A stretch of 64,000 nt of DNA from CAIYRG01 sp964494505 (GTDB lineage Bacteria; Pseudomonadota; Alphaproteobacteria; Micropepsales; Micropepsaceae), in assembly GCA_964494505.1 (NCBI GenBank), contig CAZBRO010000002.1, positions 1 to 64,000 of the forward strand. Reading direction: 5' to 3'. Positions within the stretch are counted from its first letter, which is position 1; each line of letters begins with the position of its first letter. Below are positions 15,701 through 24,459 of the stretch, piece after piece. The position numbers and the translations under genes are program-made. The notes below the pieces were generated by a model. It had not been told where the DNA came from. It did no database searches and was given only the letters and a program-made list of their open reading frames with translations.

Positions 15701-17446
15701 CTAGACCTCACGCACGCCGAAGCGCCGCCCCAATCCTTGCGCCACCAGCACGAACACGAACAGCACCGCAATCAGCATCACGCCGAGCGCCGACAATTGC
15801 ACATATTGCCCGTTCTGCCACATCTCCCACAGCACCACTGAAACCACGATGCTGTCCGGGCTGTAGAGGAGAACCGAACTCGACAATTCGCGGACCGAGA
15901 CGATGACGATGTAGAGCCATCCCGCCAACAGGCCGGGCTTCAACAGCGGCAGCACCACGCGGCGGAAGCTGGTGAACCAGTCCGCGCCGGAGAGCTGTGC
16001 GGATTCTTCCAGCTCCTTGTGAAGTTGCAGCAGCGAGGCCGAATTGAAGCGCATCCCATAAGGAAGAAAGCGCGTCATGTAGGCGATGAGCAGAATCCAG
16101 ATGGTGCCGTAGATGCCCCCGCCCAGCGCGAGATACGCGACCATGATGGCGAGTCCGACCACCAGTCCTGGCATCACCATGGGGAGCGATGCGATGTTGT
16201 CGAGCAGCCAGCGCCCCGGAAAACGCGTGCGCAACACCAGCCAGCCGATGATTGCGGAGAGCGTCATCACGGCGGTTGCGGAGGCGAGCGCCAGCACGAT
16301 GCTGTTCCAGACCGCCGTGCCGATGTTCGGATAATCGAATACGGCCTGATAATTGGCCAGAGACGCTGTTTTCAGCGCGGCCCATGAGGGGACGGCATAG
16401 AAGCGCTGCAGCGACGACCAGACAAGCACCAGGAACGGCAATCCGATCACCAGTGCCGCATAGAGAAGGAAGAACGCGCCCGCCGCATGGCGTCCGCGGC
16501 CGAGATCCATCAGGCGCGGGCGGAAGCCCTTGCCGCCGACTGTCGCGTAGCGCGAACCGTGGCGCGCAAACCGCGATTGCCAATAGATGCCGCCCGAGGT
16601 GATGGCGAGGAGCGTAATCGCATAGGTGGACGCGAGGCCCACATCGCTGGGGTAGGCATGCAGCGCTTCGTAGATGGAGGAGGTGAAGACCTCGATCCCG
16701 ACCGGAAGTCCGAGCAATGCCGGGTTCTCGAAGGATTCGATCGAGCGCACGAAAAGGATCAGAAAAGATGCAGCGAGGGCGGGTGCTGCCAGGCGCAGCG
16801 TCACCCGGCGGGCGACCTGAAAAATCGACGCGCCGCTCATCAGCGCGGATTCTTCGAGCGAGGGGTCCATGGAGCGGAACGCCGCGCTCATCAGAAGGAA
16901 CGCGATCGGCGCATGCTGAATGCCGTCCACCCACATCATGCCGGGAAGCGTGTACACGTCGAAGAACACGTGGTCCGTCCCGAACGCGCGCTGAAGCAGG
17001 AGATTGAGAACGCCGATCTTGGGGCTCGCCAGCATGATCCAGGCGGCGACGAACAGGATGCCGGGAATCACCAGCGGCACGACGGAAAGCGCATAGAACA
17101 GCGATTTGAACGGGGTGTTGGTGCGCTCGTTCATCCAGGCAAGCGCGGTGCCGAGCACGAGCGAGAGGGTCGCCGCGCCGCCCGCGAAAATCACCGAATT
17201 GCCGAGCAGCCGGAAGGTGTCGGAGCTCGTATAGACATTGATGTAATTGGCGAGCGTGAACACGGCCGGCATGTCGGGCGAAAGCGGCGTCATGAAGCTC
17301 TGCCAGACCAGGAAGACCAGCGGCAGCAGCGCGAGCCAGGCGACGATCAGAACGGCGCTGCCGATGATCAGCCATTTCACGTCGAAGCGGGAGCGTTCCA
17401 AGGATCGCTCGAAGGTTGCGCCAGCCGGATTTGTCGCGTCCATCAC
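15701..17446 (-). CDS. ABC transporter permease, fused two-domain Fbp type
   Basis: 581 residues with two sets of transmembrane helices, each with an inner-membrane coupling motif (an ESALMSGASIFQ region at about 200 and EESAQLSGADWF at about 480). This is the usual form of FbpB/thiamine-type permeases in which both halves are fused. It begins with GTG-ATG at 17446/17443. The ATPase gene follows after 3 bases. A GGGGGAG palindrome sits at the 5' end. Confidence 0.92.
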   Translation of the reverse strand: MMDATNPAGATFERSLERSRFDVKWLIIGSAVLIVAWLALLPLVFLVWQSFMTPLSPDMPAVFTLANYINVYTSSDTFRLLGNSVIFAGGAATLSLVLGTALAWMNERTNTPFKSLFYALSVVPLVIPGILFVAAWIMLASPKIGVLNLLLQRAFGTDHVFFDVYTLPGMMWVDGIQHAPIAFLLMSAAFRSMDPSLEESALMSGASIFQVARRVTLRLAAPALAASFLILFVRSIESFENPALLGLPVGIEVFTSSIYEALHAYPSDVGLASTYAITLLAITSGGIYWQSRFARHGSRYATVGGKGFRPRLMDLGRGRHAAGAFFLLYAALVIGLPFLVLVWSSLQRFYAVPSWAALKTASLANYQAVFDYPNIGTAVWNSIVLALASATAVMTLSAIIGWLVLRTRFPGRWLLDNIASLPMVMPGLVVGLAIMVAYLALGGGIYGTIWILLIAYMTRFLPYGMRFNSASLLQLHKELEESAQLSGADWFTSFRRVVLPLLKPGLLAGWLYIVIVSVRELSSSVLLYSPDSIVVSVVLWEMWQNGQYVQLSALGVMLIAVLFVFVLVAQGLGRRFGVREV

Positions 17447-17519
17447 CCCCTCACCCGCTCGGGCTATCGCCCTCGCGACCTCTCCCCCGATGGGGGAGAG
17501 GGTCGGGGTGAGGGGGCGG
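17445..17519. repeat. REP-like intergenic palindrome
   Basis: CCCCCTCACCC ... GGGTCGGGGTGAGGGGG pairs around an inner CTCTCCCCCGATGGGGGAGAG hairpin. It lies between the EutA-like gene and the permease start, and resembles the other CTCCCCC/GGGGGAG elements in this window. Confidence 0.7.
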
Positions 17520-17532
17520 TGCTGAAATCGCG

Positions 17533-19242
17533 CTAATCATGGTGGTAATGATGACCGTGGCCGTGGTGGTCATGCTCATGCGTATGACCATGAACATGTT
17601 CGTGCTCGTGGTGATGGATGCGCTCGCGCGTACGGCTGGGATCGTCGCTGAAGACGAGCGATTTGATGGTCACCGGCACGGTATAGGAGGGCACGCGCAC
17701 GCGGCCGAGGTCGATGTAATCGAAATCCATCAGCATCACCCCGTCGATGCAGAGGATCTCGCTCATCACCTTGCAATCTTCGCGCAGGATGGCGCCGAGC
17801 GTTTGCGCGATATCGCCGTCGAGCATGATGTAGATCGGCTTTCTCGCCTCCACCTTGTCCGCAAGTCCGCCGGCTATCCCGAGCGCAAAGGCATGGATGC
17901 GCTCATAGGCCGGCATGCCCCGCCAATGAAAGGCGAGCGCGATCTCCGCATCCACCGCGTCGGCCTCGAACACCTTGCGGTGCGATCGGATCGCGTGGGC
18001 GAGTGCGTCGGAATCGACGGTGTCGCCGAAAACAAACGGTGGCTGCAGCACCTGAAGATTGCGTTTGGGGAGCAGGGCGCCCGGATTGGAGATGTAGCTG
18101 GTATTGCCGGAAAGCTGCACGCTGTATTCGGATGCTCCGAGCGCGGTGGCGCGGATGCATTCGCCGGCCGGCAGCAGCGGCCAGGGGAGGGCGCCCTGAT
18201 CCAGCTTGCGCCGGATCGCGCGGCCGAGACGCCGGCCCATGTCTCCGAAATCGCGCGCCTCGCGGCCATAGATGTATTCCGCGACCCCGCCGGACGCCAT
18301 GACGCCATCGATGTTGCCGAGGCTCGGCAGCGGATCGGTCAGATAGAGATGCGCGACGTCGTGCGGCATGTCCGGCGACAGCGCCGCCATCAGCGTGTCC
18401 GCCATCGCGTCCGCCACGCGGTCGAGATCGGCTTCTTCTGCGATATCGCCGAGCGTCCAATCGAATCCCGCGCGCCGCGCATGTGCGCGTCCCGCCGGAT
18501 CGAGCCGCACGATACGGCCCTCTGCATCCACCACCTGCAAACGTCCGCCGATATGCACCGCCGCCGTCGCCATCACGCGACCGCCTTCGACGAGCGCGAG
18601 CTTGGTGGTGCCGCCGCCGATGTCGATGTTCAGAATGCGCGTGGCCGTATCGCTCGAAACCCGCGACGCGCCGGAACCATAGGCCGCCAGCATGGATTCC
18701 ATATGGTGACCGGCGGTGGCGCAGACGAAATCGCCGCCCGCTGCCGCCAGCATACCGGAAATGGCTTGCGCGTTTTCGCGCCGCAACGCTTCGCCCGTGA
18801 GAATGACCGCGCCCGTGTCGATGTCTTTTGGGTCCACTCCAGCCGCGCTATAGGCGTCCGCGATGATGCGCTGGAGCGCCAGGTCGTCGATCCGTGTCTC
18901 GCTCTGATAGGGCGTCAGCGACACGGGCGACAAGAACAGCGTCTCGCGCGAGACGACGTAATATCGGCTGGTCAATTCCTCGGACAGACGGCGCAAATTG
19001 ATCCTGGAAAAGATCACCTGCGTCCCGGAGGAGCCGATGTCGATGCCGACGCTGGTCAGCGTTACGTGATCCTGGATCCAGAGCGGGTTCTCTTCGAGCG
19101 GCCCGCCCCCATCGAACTCGTCGTGGTCGTGGTCGGATTGCTCGTCGTGCTCATGCGTCAGCGCTTCGCCATATTGATGATCGGCCAGTGCGTGGTTTTT
19201 CTGTTCGGGTTTGACCGGCCGCATGCAATCGAAATCCTTCAC
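17533..19242 (-). CDS. EutA-like protein (ethanolamine ammonia-lyase reactivase family) with His-rich tails
   Basis: 569 residues. An ASKHA-type ATPase fold is visible as VGIDIGSSGTQVIFSRI (about 65) and LNIDIGGGTTKLALVEGG (about 210), and the whole middle matches the EutA family, which exchanges damaged cobalamin in ethanolamine ammonia-lyase. Unusual: the N-terminus (about 25-50) is His/Asp-rich and the last about 28 residues contain roughly 16 histidines, as in metal-handling proteins. EutB, EutC and other eut genes are absent; an ABC permease and ATPase follow downstream on the same strand. GTG 19242 or ATG 19224 starts it. A role in metal- or cobalamin-linked transport is speculative. 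Confidence 0.85.
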   Translation of the reverse strand: MKDFDCMRPVKPEQKNHALADHQYGEALTHEHDEQSDHDHDEFDGGGPLEENPLWIQDHVTLTSVGIDIGSSGTQVIFSRINLRRLSEELTSRYYVVSRETLFLSPVSLTPYQSETRIDDLALQRIIADAYSAAGVDPKDIDTGAVILTGEALRRENAQAISGMLAAAGGDFVCATAGHHMESMLAAYGSGASRVSSDTATRILNIDIGGGTTKLALVEGGRVMATAAVHIGGRLQVVDAEGRIVRLDPAGRAHARRAGFDWTLGDIAEEADLDRVADAMADTLMAALSPDMPHDVAHLYLTDPLPSLGNIDGVMASGGVAEYIYGREARDFGDMGRRLGRAIRRKLDQGALPWPLLPAGECIRATALGASEYSVQLSGNTSYISNPGALLPKRNLQVLQPPFVFGDTVDSDALAHAIRSHRKVFEADAVDAEIALAFHWRGMPAYERIHAFALGIAGGLADKVEARKPIYIMLDGDIAQTLGAILREDCKVMSEILCIDGVMLMDFDYIDLGRVRVPSYTVPVTIKSLVFSDDPSRTRERIHHHEHEHVHGHTHEHDHHGHGHHYHHD

Positions 19243-19394
19243 TCGGAAGCGCGCGCGAAATACAGCGTTTCTTTTGGATCAATCGCATTTTGCGCTTTCC
19301 CCGGCAAGACGAGCGGAAAGCGCGAAAACGCTCGCCATGGCAGCCCGTTCAAGTTTGGTTTTCCTCGCGCTGCGCCTCCCATGGAGCCTCGATC

Positions 19395-20117
19395 ATGCGG
19401 GGTTTCGACGATGGGAATTCATCGTACGGCCATGTTGGCGACGGCAATCCTTTGCGCGGCAGGTGCATCGTTGGAACCCAAATCGGTTATGACCGCGAAC
19501 TTGGCGGCCGGGATGGGATGTGGATCATCGGCTTCGAAGGCGACGCCGATTACGGGGATCGCTCGATGGGCGCGGTCTTCGTCCTGCCAGTGACGGCCAT
19601 CTGCCGGTTTCCCGCCGGAGCGCCGATCCCGCCTCCGCCCGGTTTCGGTTGCGCGCCGGCGCCGCAGACGACAAACGCCCGCGCCGTCGAGACGCGCGGC
19701 GATGTATCGGTGCGGTTTCGCGGCGGTGCCATTTGGGGCGGGGCGCTGATCTACGCCACCGCCGGATTGTCGATCGCCAATACCAGCCTGAGAGCGGAGG
19801 ATCGCTTCGTGACGTTGTCCTCGCTCGACGCCGCTCTCCACTGCAGCGCCACGGACCCGCCCTGCATCGCGACAGGACGCAAACATGAAAATCGCATCGG
19901 CTGGACGGCCGGGTTCGGCGGCGAGCTTCCCTTGGACGACAAGTTCAGCATTGCCGCCGAATACCGGCATTCCGATTATGGGAGTCACGCCTACGGCTTC
20001 AAGACGTCCTTTGCCGGCAATGGCGCGCAGGTGCTTTCCACACTCGCCTCGACCTCCATTTCGCTGAACGACGATCGGGTGACTCTGCGCCTGAATTATC
20101 GCTTTGGCGGAGCTTGA
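19395..20117 (+). CDS. Outer-membrane beta-barrel-like protein, N-terminus missing
   Basis: About 240 residues from ATG 19395. Strand patterns such as IVGTQIGYDREL, WIIGFEGDADYG, GWTAGFGGEL, IAAEYRHSDYG and the terminal VTLRLNYRFGG match small opacity/OmpA-like barrels. No signal peptide precedes it in frame, so the normal first exported segment is lost or out of frame; a hydrophobic stretch (TAMLATAILCAAGA) is encoded just upstream in another frame, suggesting a 5' frameshift. It may be a decaying gene. Confidence 0.55.
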   Translation: MRGFDDGNSSYGHVGDGNPLRGRCIVGTQIGYDRELGGRDGMWIIGFEGDADYGDRSMGAVFVLPVTAICRFPAGAPIPPPPGFGCAPAPQTTNARAVETRGDVSVRFRGGAIWGGALIYATAGLSIANTSLRAEDRFVTLSSLDAALHCSATDPPCIATGRKHENRIGWTAGFGGELPLDDKFSIAAEYRHSDYGSHAYGFKTSFAGNGAQVLSTLASTSISLNDDRVTLRLNYRFGGA

Positions 20118-20200
20118 GCGAACCCGTTCCCGGCGGTTGCCGCGTAGCGCTTTTGCCTGTTCCCGCGTAGGATCGCGCCCGCAACAGGGAGGGTCCCGGC

Positions 20201-20722
20201 ATGGAACGTTTCATCGCTGATCTCGTCAAAAGTTTTGAGAGCGGGAAGATAGACCGCCGCCAATTCTGTGAAACGGTTGCGCTGGCCGCGACCGTGTTCG
20301 CAGCAGGCAGCGAAGCGCAGGCGGCGCCCGCGCGCGGGCTGAAGATGATCGGAGTCAATCATATCTCTTATGCCTGCTCCGATTACAAAGTCGCGCGCGA
20401 CTGGTACGGCAAGGTGTTCAACACCAAGATCTACAACGACAAGGGCATGGGCCGCGCCAATCTCGCCTTCGGCGGCCCGGAACCGGGCAAGGGCGGCGCC
20501 TTCATCATCACGCGCAATTTCGGCAACAACGAGAAACCGGCCGGCGCGGTTGTTGACCACATCTGCTACACGGTCGCCAATTGGGACGACACGCGCGTCA
20601 ACGATGCGCTGAAGGCCGCGGGCACCAATCCTACGGGCCGCAAAGGCAGCGTGAACGTCTACGATCCCAACGGTTTCCAAGTGCAGATCGCCTCGATCGA
20701 CGGCGAAAACCCGTTCATTTGA
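20201..20722 (+). CDS. VOC-family (glyoxalase-fold) protein with Tat-like leader
   Basis: 173 residues. A leader with DRRQF followed by a hydrophobic run and AQA-AP suggests Tat export. The mature part is one vicinal-oxygen-chelate unit: NHISYACSDYKVARDWYGKVF, then VDHICYTV and a closing VYDPNGFQVQI. VOC enzymes bind a divalent metal via His/Glu and include glyoxalases and ring-cleavage dioxygenases; which applies is not evident. The next VOC gene starts 16 bases downstream. Confidence 0.8.
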   Translation: MERFIADLVKSFESGKIDRRQFCETVALAATVFAAGSEAQAAPARGLKMIGVNHISYACSDYKVARDWYGKVFNTKIYNDKGMGRANLAFGGPEPGKGGAFIITRNFGNNEKPAGAVVDHICYTVANWDDTRVNDALKAAGTNPTGRKGSVNVYDPNGFQVQIASIDGENPFI

Positions 20723-20738
20723 GGAGGGGAGAACAACC

Positions 20739-21317
20739 ATGTTTGGTTTCGCAGCAACGAAGCTCAACGCGTTCGAGCAAGGCAGGATCAGCCGCCGTCA
20801 ATTGATCGAGACGCTGACGCTGGCCGCCACGACAATGGCCGTGGCCTCCAATGCGCAAGCGGCCGGTCAGGTCGGCGTCACGGCCGCAGGCATCAACCAC
20901 GTGTCCTACACCTGCCCCGACTTCAAGAAGGCGGCGGATTGGTACTCCAAGGTTTTCAACCTCGATCAGGTGGGGCTGAAGGCCAACGAAGTCACGCTGC
21001 CCTTCGGCAAGAAGGGCGAGAAGCCTTATGGCGTCACCGCCAACGACGTGCCGCTGACCTTCATCATCGCGCGCACCCGCGACCTGAACGCGCCTGCGGC
21101 GAACGGTCAGGCAAGGCCCAAGGCCACCAATGTGGTCAATCACATGGCCTATACGGTCGCCGATTTCGACAGCGCACGCGTGCAGGCGGAGCTGAAAGCG
21201 CTCGGCGTCGAGAACATCCGCGCGGCCGGCCCCAACGCCATCCATATGAACGATGCGTTCGGTTATGACGTGGAAATCTGCGGTCTTGGCAACAGCGCAC
21301 TGACCGACGGCGCCTGA
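20739..21317 (+). CDS. Second VOC-family protein with leader peptide
   Basis: 192 residues. A leader (SRRQLIETLTLAATTMAVASNAQA) with a twin-arginine-like start is followed by VOC motifs NHVSYTCPDFKKAADWYSKVF and VNHMAYTVADF, closing with DAFGYDVEICGLG. It is similar to the first VOC protein but not identical in its middle. Close spacing (16 bases) implies co-transcription and possibly a two-subunit enzyme, since a third gene at 23512 fuses both units in one chain. Confidence 0.8.
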   Translation: MFGFAATKLNAFEQGRISRRQLIETLTLAATTMAVASNAQAAGQVGVTAAGINHVSYTCPDFKKAADWYSKVFNLDQVGLKANEVTLPFGKKGEKPYGVTANDVPLTFIIARTRDLNAPAANGQARPKATNVVNHMAYTVADFDSARVQAELKALGVENIRAAGPNAIHMNDAFGYDVEICGLGNSALTDGA

Positions 21318-21456
21318 AGGCTCAATTCATCGCGCCGGCTCCCCTCCCTGGCGCGGGGAAGGGCGTTCGGCCGATGGCTTCACGGACGCTTGAGCCGGTA
21401 GCGCGGGCTGTCTCTTTTGTGCCAATGTTAGCCCGACGACATACGGGAGAGATTCA

Positions 21457-22005
21457 ATGCGGCTTCTTAAGTTCATTCCGGCGGCGGTTGCGCTGGCCGT
21501 TGCGGTTCCAGCCCACGCGGAATGGGCGGAATATACCGACCGCGCACAGCATTTTACGGTCAATTTCCCCAACGACCCGGTGGTCGAATCCATCATGTAC
21601 AAGACCGCGAAGGGCACCATGCTGCCGGCCAAACTGTACTCGGCCAAAGATGCGCGCGGCGGCGCGTACTCGATTCGGGTCGTGGATTATTCGTCCGCGC
21701 CGGGCGAAATCGGCACCGCAGTTCTGGAGGCTGCTGCCGCAGAGCGCGCCCGGGGCGATCTGAAATACGACGCCAAAGAGCATCAGAACAATATGATCAG
21801 CCAACGCACCAGTGTAAGCCTGCCTGACGGGCGCTTCCTGCTGACCGAAACCTTGGCCGATCATGGCCGGCTCTTTACGTTGGAGGCGCAAACGCCCCCC
21901 AAAGTGCCGCCGCCGTCGCAATTTCAGGCGTCGCTTCAAGTGCTTGACGATACCGGGAAGGCTATCCGCTACAAGTCGCCGGGCAGCGAAGAACGCGTGC
22001 GGTAG
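21457..22005 (+). CDS. Small exported protein, tandem paralogue A
   Basis: 182 residues with a signal peptide (AVALAVAVPAHA) and then AEWAEYTDRAQHFTVNFPNDP, the hallmark of this small family. Conserved segments ATKG-type KTAKGTMLPAKLYSAKD, the VDYSSAP strand and the ending PPSQFQASLQVLDDTG recur in the two following genes. I do not recognise a named family. It is the most divergent of the three copies and is followed by its own terminator. Confidence 0.8.
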   Translation: MRLLKFIPAAVALAVAVPAHAEWAEYTDRAQHFTVNFPNDPVVESIMYKTAKGTMLPAKLYSAKDARGGAYSIRVVDYSSAPGEIGTAVLEAAAAERARGDLKYDAKEHQNNMISQRTSVSLPDGRFLLTETLADHGRLFTLEAQTPPKVPPPSQFQASLQVLDDTGKAIRYKSPGSEERVR

Positions 22006-22027
22006 AACCCGTTTCGCACGGAAAGAA

Positions 22028-22060
22028 GGGCGCGCAAGGGTTTTGTGCGCCCTTTTCCTT
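22028..22060 (+). terminator. Rho-independent terminator after paralogue A
   Basis: GGGCGCGCAA and TTGTGCGCCC pair (9 of 10) around a short loop and are followed by TTTTCCTTT. It separates paralogue A from B. Confidence 0.7.
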
Positions 22061-22144
22061 TGGCGGATCGGGCAACCCTGCGATTGCGCAGCAACCTCAA
22101 TTCGATGATAATTTCCCCTAGGGAACACCAGGGGAGATGAAGCC

Positions 22145-22708
22145 ATGCGTTTCGCAAAATTGATGCCGGCGGCTTTCGTTCTTGCGTTCGCCGGAGCTGC
22201 TTTCGCTCAGGCCGAATGGGCCGAGTTCGTCGACCGCGCCGACCATTTCACGGTGAACTTCCCGGGCGATCCCGCGAGAGCGGATTTGCAATATAAGACG
22301 GCCAAGGGAACGACGTTGCCGGCCCATGTCTATTCGGCAAAGGATCGCCGTGGCGAGTATTATATGACCGTGGTCGATTATCGGAATGCACCGGACGAAG
22401 AGCGCGCCACCGCCATCAAGGAAGCGTCCGACATGGTCCGCGCCAAGGGCAAGCCGACCTATGACGAACGCGGCAATCTCGATGGTCACACCTCTCAGCG
22501 CATTACGGTGGAGACGCCCGCCGGCCGCCGCCGTCTCGCCGAAATCCTGATGTCCAATGATAAGCGGCTCTACATCTCTGAATCCGAAACCGCGCTGAAT
22601 GCGCCGCCGCCCGCGCAATACCAGGCCTCGATCCAGGTCCTGGACGACAATGGTGTGCGCATCCGTTACCAGGGCGGCCAGGAAAACGGCCGTCGCCAGG
22701 GTCAGTAA
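22145..22708 (+). CDS. Small exported protein, tandem paralogue B
   Basis: 187 residues. Signal peptide ending AGAAFAQA, then the family core AEWAEFVDRADHFTVNFPGD, KTAKGTTLPAHVYSAKDRRG, TVVDYRNAP, QRITVETPAGRR and PPAQYQASIQVLDDNG. It is very close to paralogue C, so the B/C duplication is younger than the A split. Function unknown. Confidence 0.82.
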   Translation: MRFAKLMPAAFVLAFAGAAFAQAEWAEFVDRADHFTVNFPGDPARADLQYKTAKGTTLPAHVYSAKDRRGEYYMTVVDYRNAPDEERATAIKEASDMVRAKGKPTYDERGNLDGHTSQRITVETPAGRRRLAEILMSNDKRLYISESETALNAPPPAQYQASIQVLDDNGVRIRYQGGQENGRRQGQ

Positions 22709-22726
22709 AGAGCGATTCGGAGAAGA

Positions 22727-22755
22727 GGCGCGTGACGGTATTTGCGCGCCATTTC
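22727..22755 (+). terminator. Possible terminator after paralogue B
   Basis: GGCGCG ... CGCGCC hairpin with an 11-13 base loop followed by a short ATTTC tail; weaker than its neighbours. Confidence 0.4.
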
Positions 22756-22853
22756 GCTGCGGTTCCGACGGCCGAAACGACCGGGCCATTTGATTGGGGA
22801 GCGATTTCTGTTACCCAGGCTTCGAACATCGGCCACGATACGGGAGGAGAACG

Positions 22854-23411
22854 ATGCGTTTTGCCAGTCTGATTTCGGCAGCCTTTGCCCTGGCTTTGTC
22901 GAGTGGGATCGCCTTTGCCCAGGCGGAATGGGCCGAATTTGTCGATCGCGCCGATCATTTCACGGTTAATTTCCCGGGCGATCCGGCGAAGACCGACACC
23001 ACCTTCACCACCGCCAAGGGCACGAAGCTCCAGGGCCATGTCTATTCGGCGCAAGACCGCCGGGGCATCTACCACATGACGGTGATCGATTACCGAAACG
23101 CGAAGGACGAGGTCGGCACGGCAATCGAAGAGGCGGCCAAAATGGTTCGCGCCAAGGGCACCGTGAAATATGACGGCACGGGCATGCTCGACAACCACAA
23201 GAGCCAGCGCATCACTGTAGAGACGCCGGAAGGCCGCCGTCTGCTTTCGGAAATTCTGGTCTCGATGGACGGGCGGCTTTATATCTCGGAAGCGGATACG
23301 ACGCTCAACGCTGCGCCCCCTGCGCAATTCCAGGCGTCGCTGCAGGTTCTCGACGACGATGGCGTGCGCATCCGCTATCGCGCCGTCGGCAGCACCGAAC
23401 GCGTTCGCTAA
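22854..23411 (+). CDS. Small exported protein, tandem paralogue C
   Basis: 185 residues from ATG 22854, which follows GGGAGGAG. Signal peptide (FALALSSGIAFAQA), then the same core as paralogue B: EWAEFVDRADHFTVNFPGD, TAKGTKLQGHVYSAQDRRG, TVIDYRNAKDE, QRITVETPEGRR and PPAQFQASLQVLDDDG. It is followed by a strong terminator. The role is unknown; location between VOC genes suggests a common function. Confidence 0.82.
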   Translation: MRFASLISAAFALALSSGIAFAQAEWAEFVDRADHFTVNFPGDPAKTDTTFTTAKGTKLQGHVYSAQDRRGIYHMTVIDYRNAKDEVGTAIEEAAKMVRAKGTVKYDGTGMLDNHKSQRITVETPEGRRLLSEILVSMDGRLYISEADTTLNAAPPAQFQASLQVLDDDGVRIRYRAVGSTERVR

Positions 23412-23431
23412 GCAGCGCTGGCCGTATTCGG

Positions 23432-23471
23432 GAGCGGTTTCCGGCAACCCCGGAAGCCGCTCTTGCTTTTT
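23432..23471 (+). terminator. Strong rho-independent terminator after paralogue C
   Basis: GAGCGGTTTCCGG and CCGGAAGCCGCTC form a 13-bp stem with one mismatch and a short loop, then TTGCTTTTT. Confidence 0.85.
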
Positions 23472-23511
23472 CGGCGTGCGGTGCAATCGTTGGGGGTGCG
23501 GGAGATGAATC

Positions 23512-24456
23512 ATGGAAGACTTCATCGCCGGACTTCACGATAGGCTCGATCGGGGCGTGCTGACGCGGCGGCGATTCTGCGAAACCATCACCCTTGCCGC
23601 CGGCTTTTATGCCGTGGGCGGCGCAGCCTCCGATGCCGAGCCTGCCCAAGGGTTCAGGATTATCGGCATCAATCACATCTCTTATGCCTGCGCGGATTAC
23701 CGCAAGGCGCGCGACTTCTATGCGTCCGTGCTCGGGATGGAAGCCGCACCCCATTCCGACAATGGGAGGCAAGCCAGTCTGATGTTCGGTCCACCGGCGG
23801 GGCAGGGCGGCAGCTTCCTCATCCCGCGCAATGGGCGAATCACGACCAACGCCAAAGCCCGGATCGACCACATCTGCTACACGGTTTCGAATTCGGATGA
23901 GAGGGAGGTGCGCGCCGCCCTGACCGCAAAGGGGCTCGCGCCCGCGGCCCGCGATGGCAATCTGCATGTCTACGATCCGTTCGATTTCGAGGTCGCGCTT
24001 GCGGCGTCAGGCTCGGGGGAAGATCACGGCGCGCCCCTGAAAGCGGCGCTGGTGAACGCCATTTCGTACACCTGCACGGATGTTGGGCGCACCGCGGACT
24101 GGTATTCGAAGATATTCAACCTCCAACAAATAAAGGTGCGGGAAGGTGAGGTCGCCTTGCCCTTCGGCAAACCGGGCGAGCAACCAATGGGCGTTGTCGC
24201 GAAGGGCGTGCCGATGCCGCGTCTTATGATCCGCACGCAGGCCGATCGCGGAGAGACGGCGCACGCCGCCAAGGCGCTGGTCAACCACATCGCCTACATG
24301 ATCGCCGGCTTCGAGAAAGAGCGTGTGCGCGCCGAACTGAAGCGGCTTGGCTATCCCAATCCTCTTCAGGACGGCGAGCACAGTTTTCACGTCGTGGATC
24401 CGAACGGGTTCGACGTTCAGATCAGCGGCCTCCAGATGACCGCTCTTGGCGGATAG
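23512..24456 (+). CDS. Two-domain VOC-family protein with Tat-like leader
   Basis: 314 residues. A leader (RRRFCETITLAAG) is followed by two VOC units: NHISYACADYRKARDFYASVL with IDHICYTV (about 50-165), and AISYTCTDVGRTADWYSKIF with VNHIAYMI (about 180-305), ending NGFDVQISGLQ. The first unit resembles the protein at 20201 and the second that at 20739, so this looks like the concatenated form of that gene pair. Active VOC sites are usually built from two such units. Substrate unknown. Confidence 0.82.
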   Translation: MEDFIAGLHDRLDRGVLTRRRFCETITLAAGFYAVGGAASDAEPAQGFRIIGINHISYACADYRKARDFYASVLGMEAAPHSDNGRQASLMFGPPAGQGGSFLIPRNGRITTNAKARIDHICYTVSNSDEREVRAALTAKGLAPAARDGNLHVYDPFDFEVALAASGSGEDHGAPLKAALVNAISYTCTDVGRTADWYSKIFNLQQIKVREGEVALPFGKPGEQPMGVVAKGVPMPRLMIRTQADRGETAHAAKALVNHIAYMIAGFEKERVRAELKRLGYPNPLQDGEHSFHVVDPNGFDVQISGLQMTALGG

Positions 24457-24459
24457 CGC

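Noticed and set aside
17539..19593. Long open plus-strand frame opposite the EutA-like gene
   Set aside because: It mirrors high-GC codon bias of the EutA frame, has no motif, and the EutA protein is clearly the real product.
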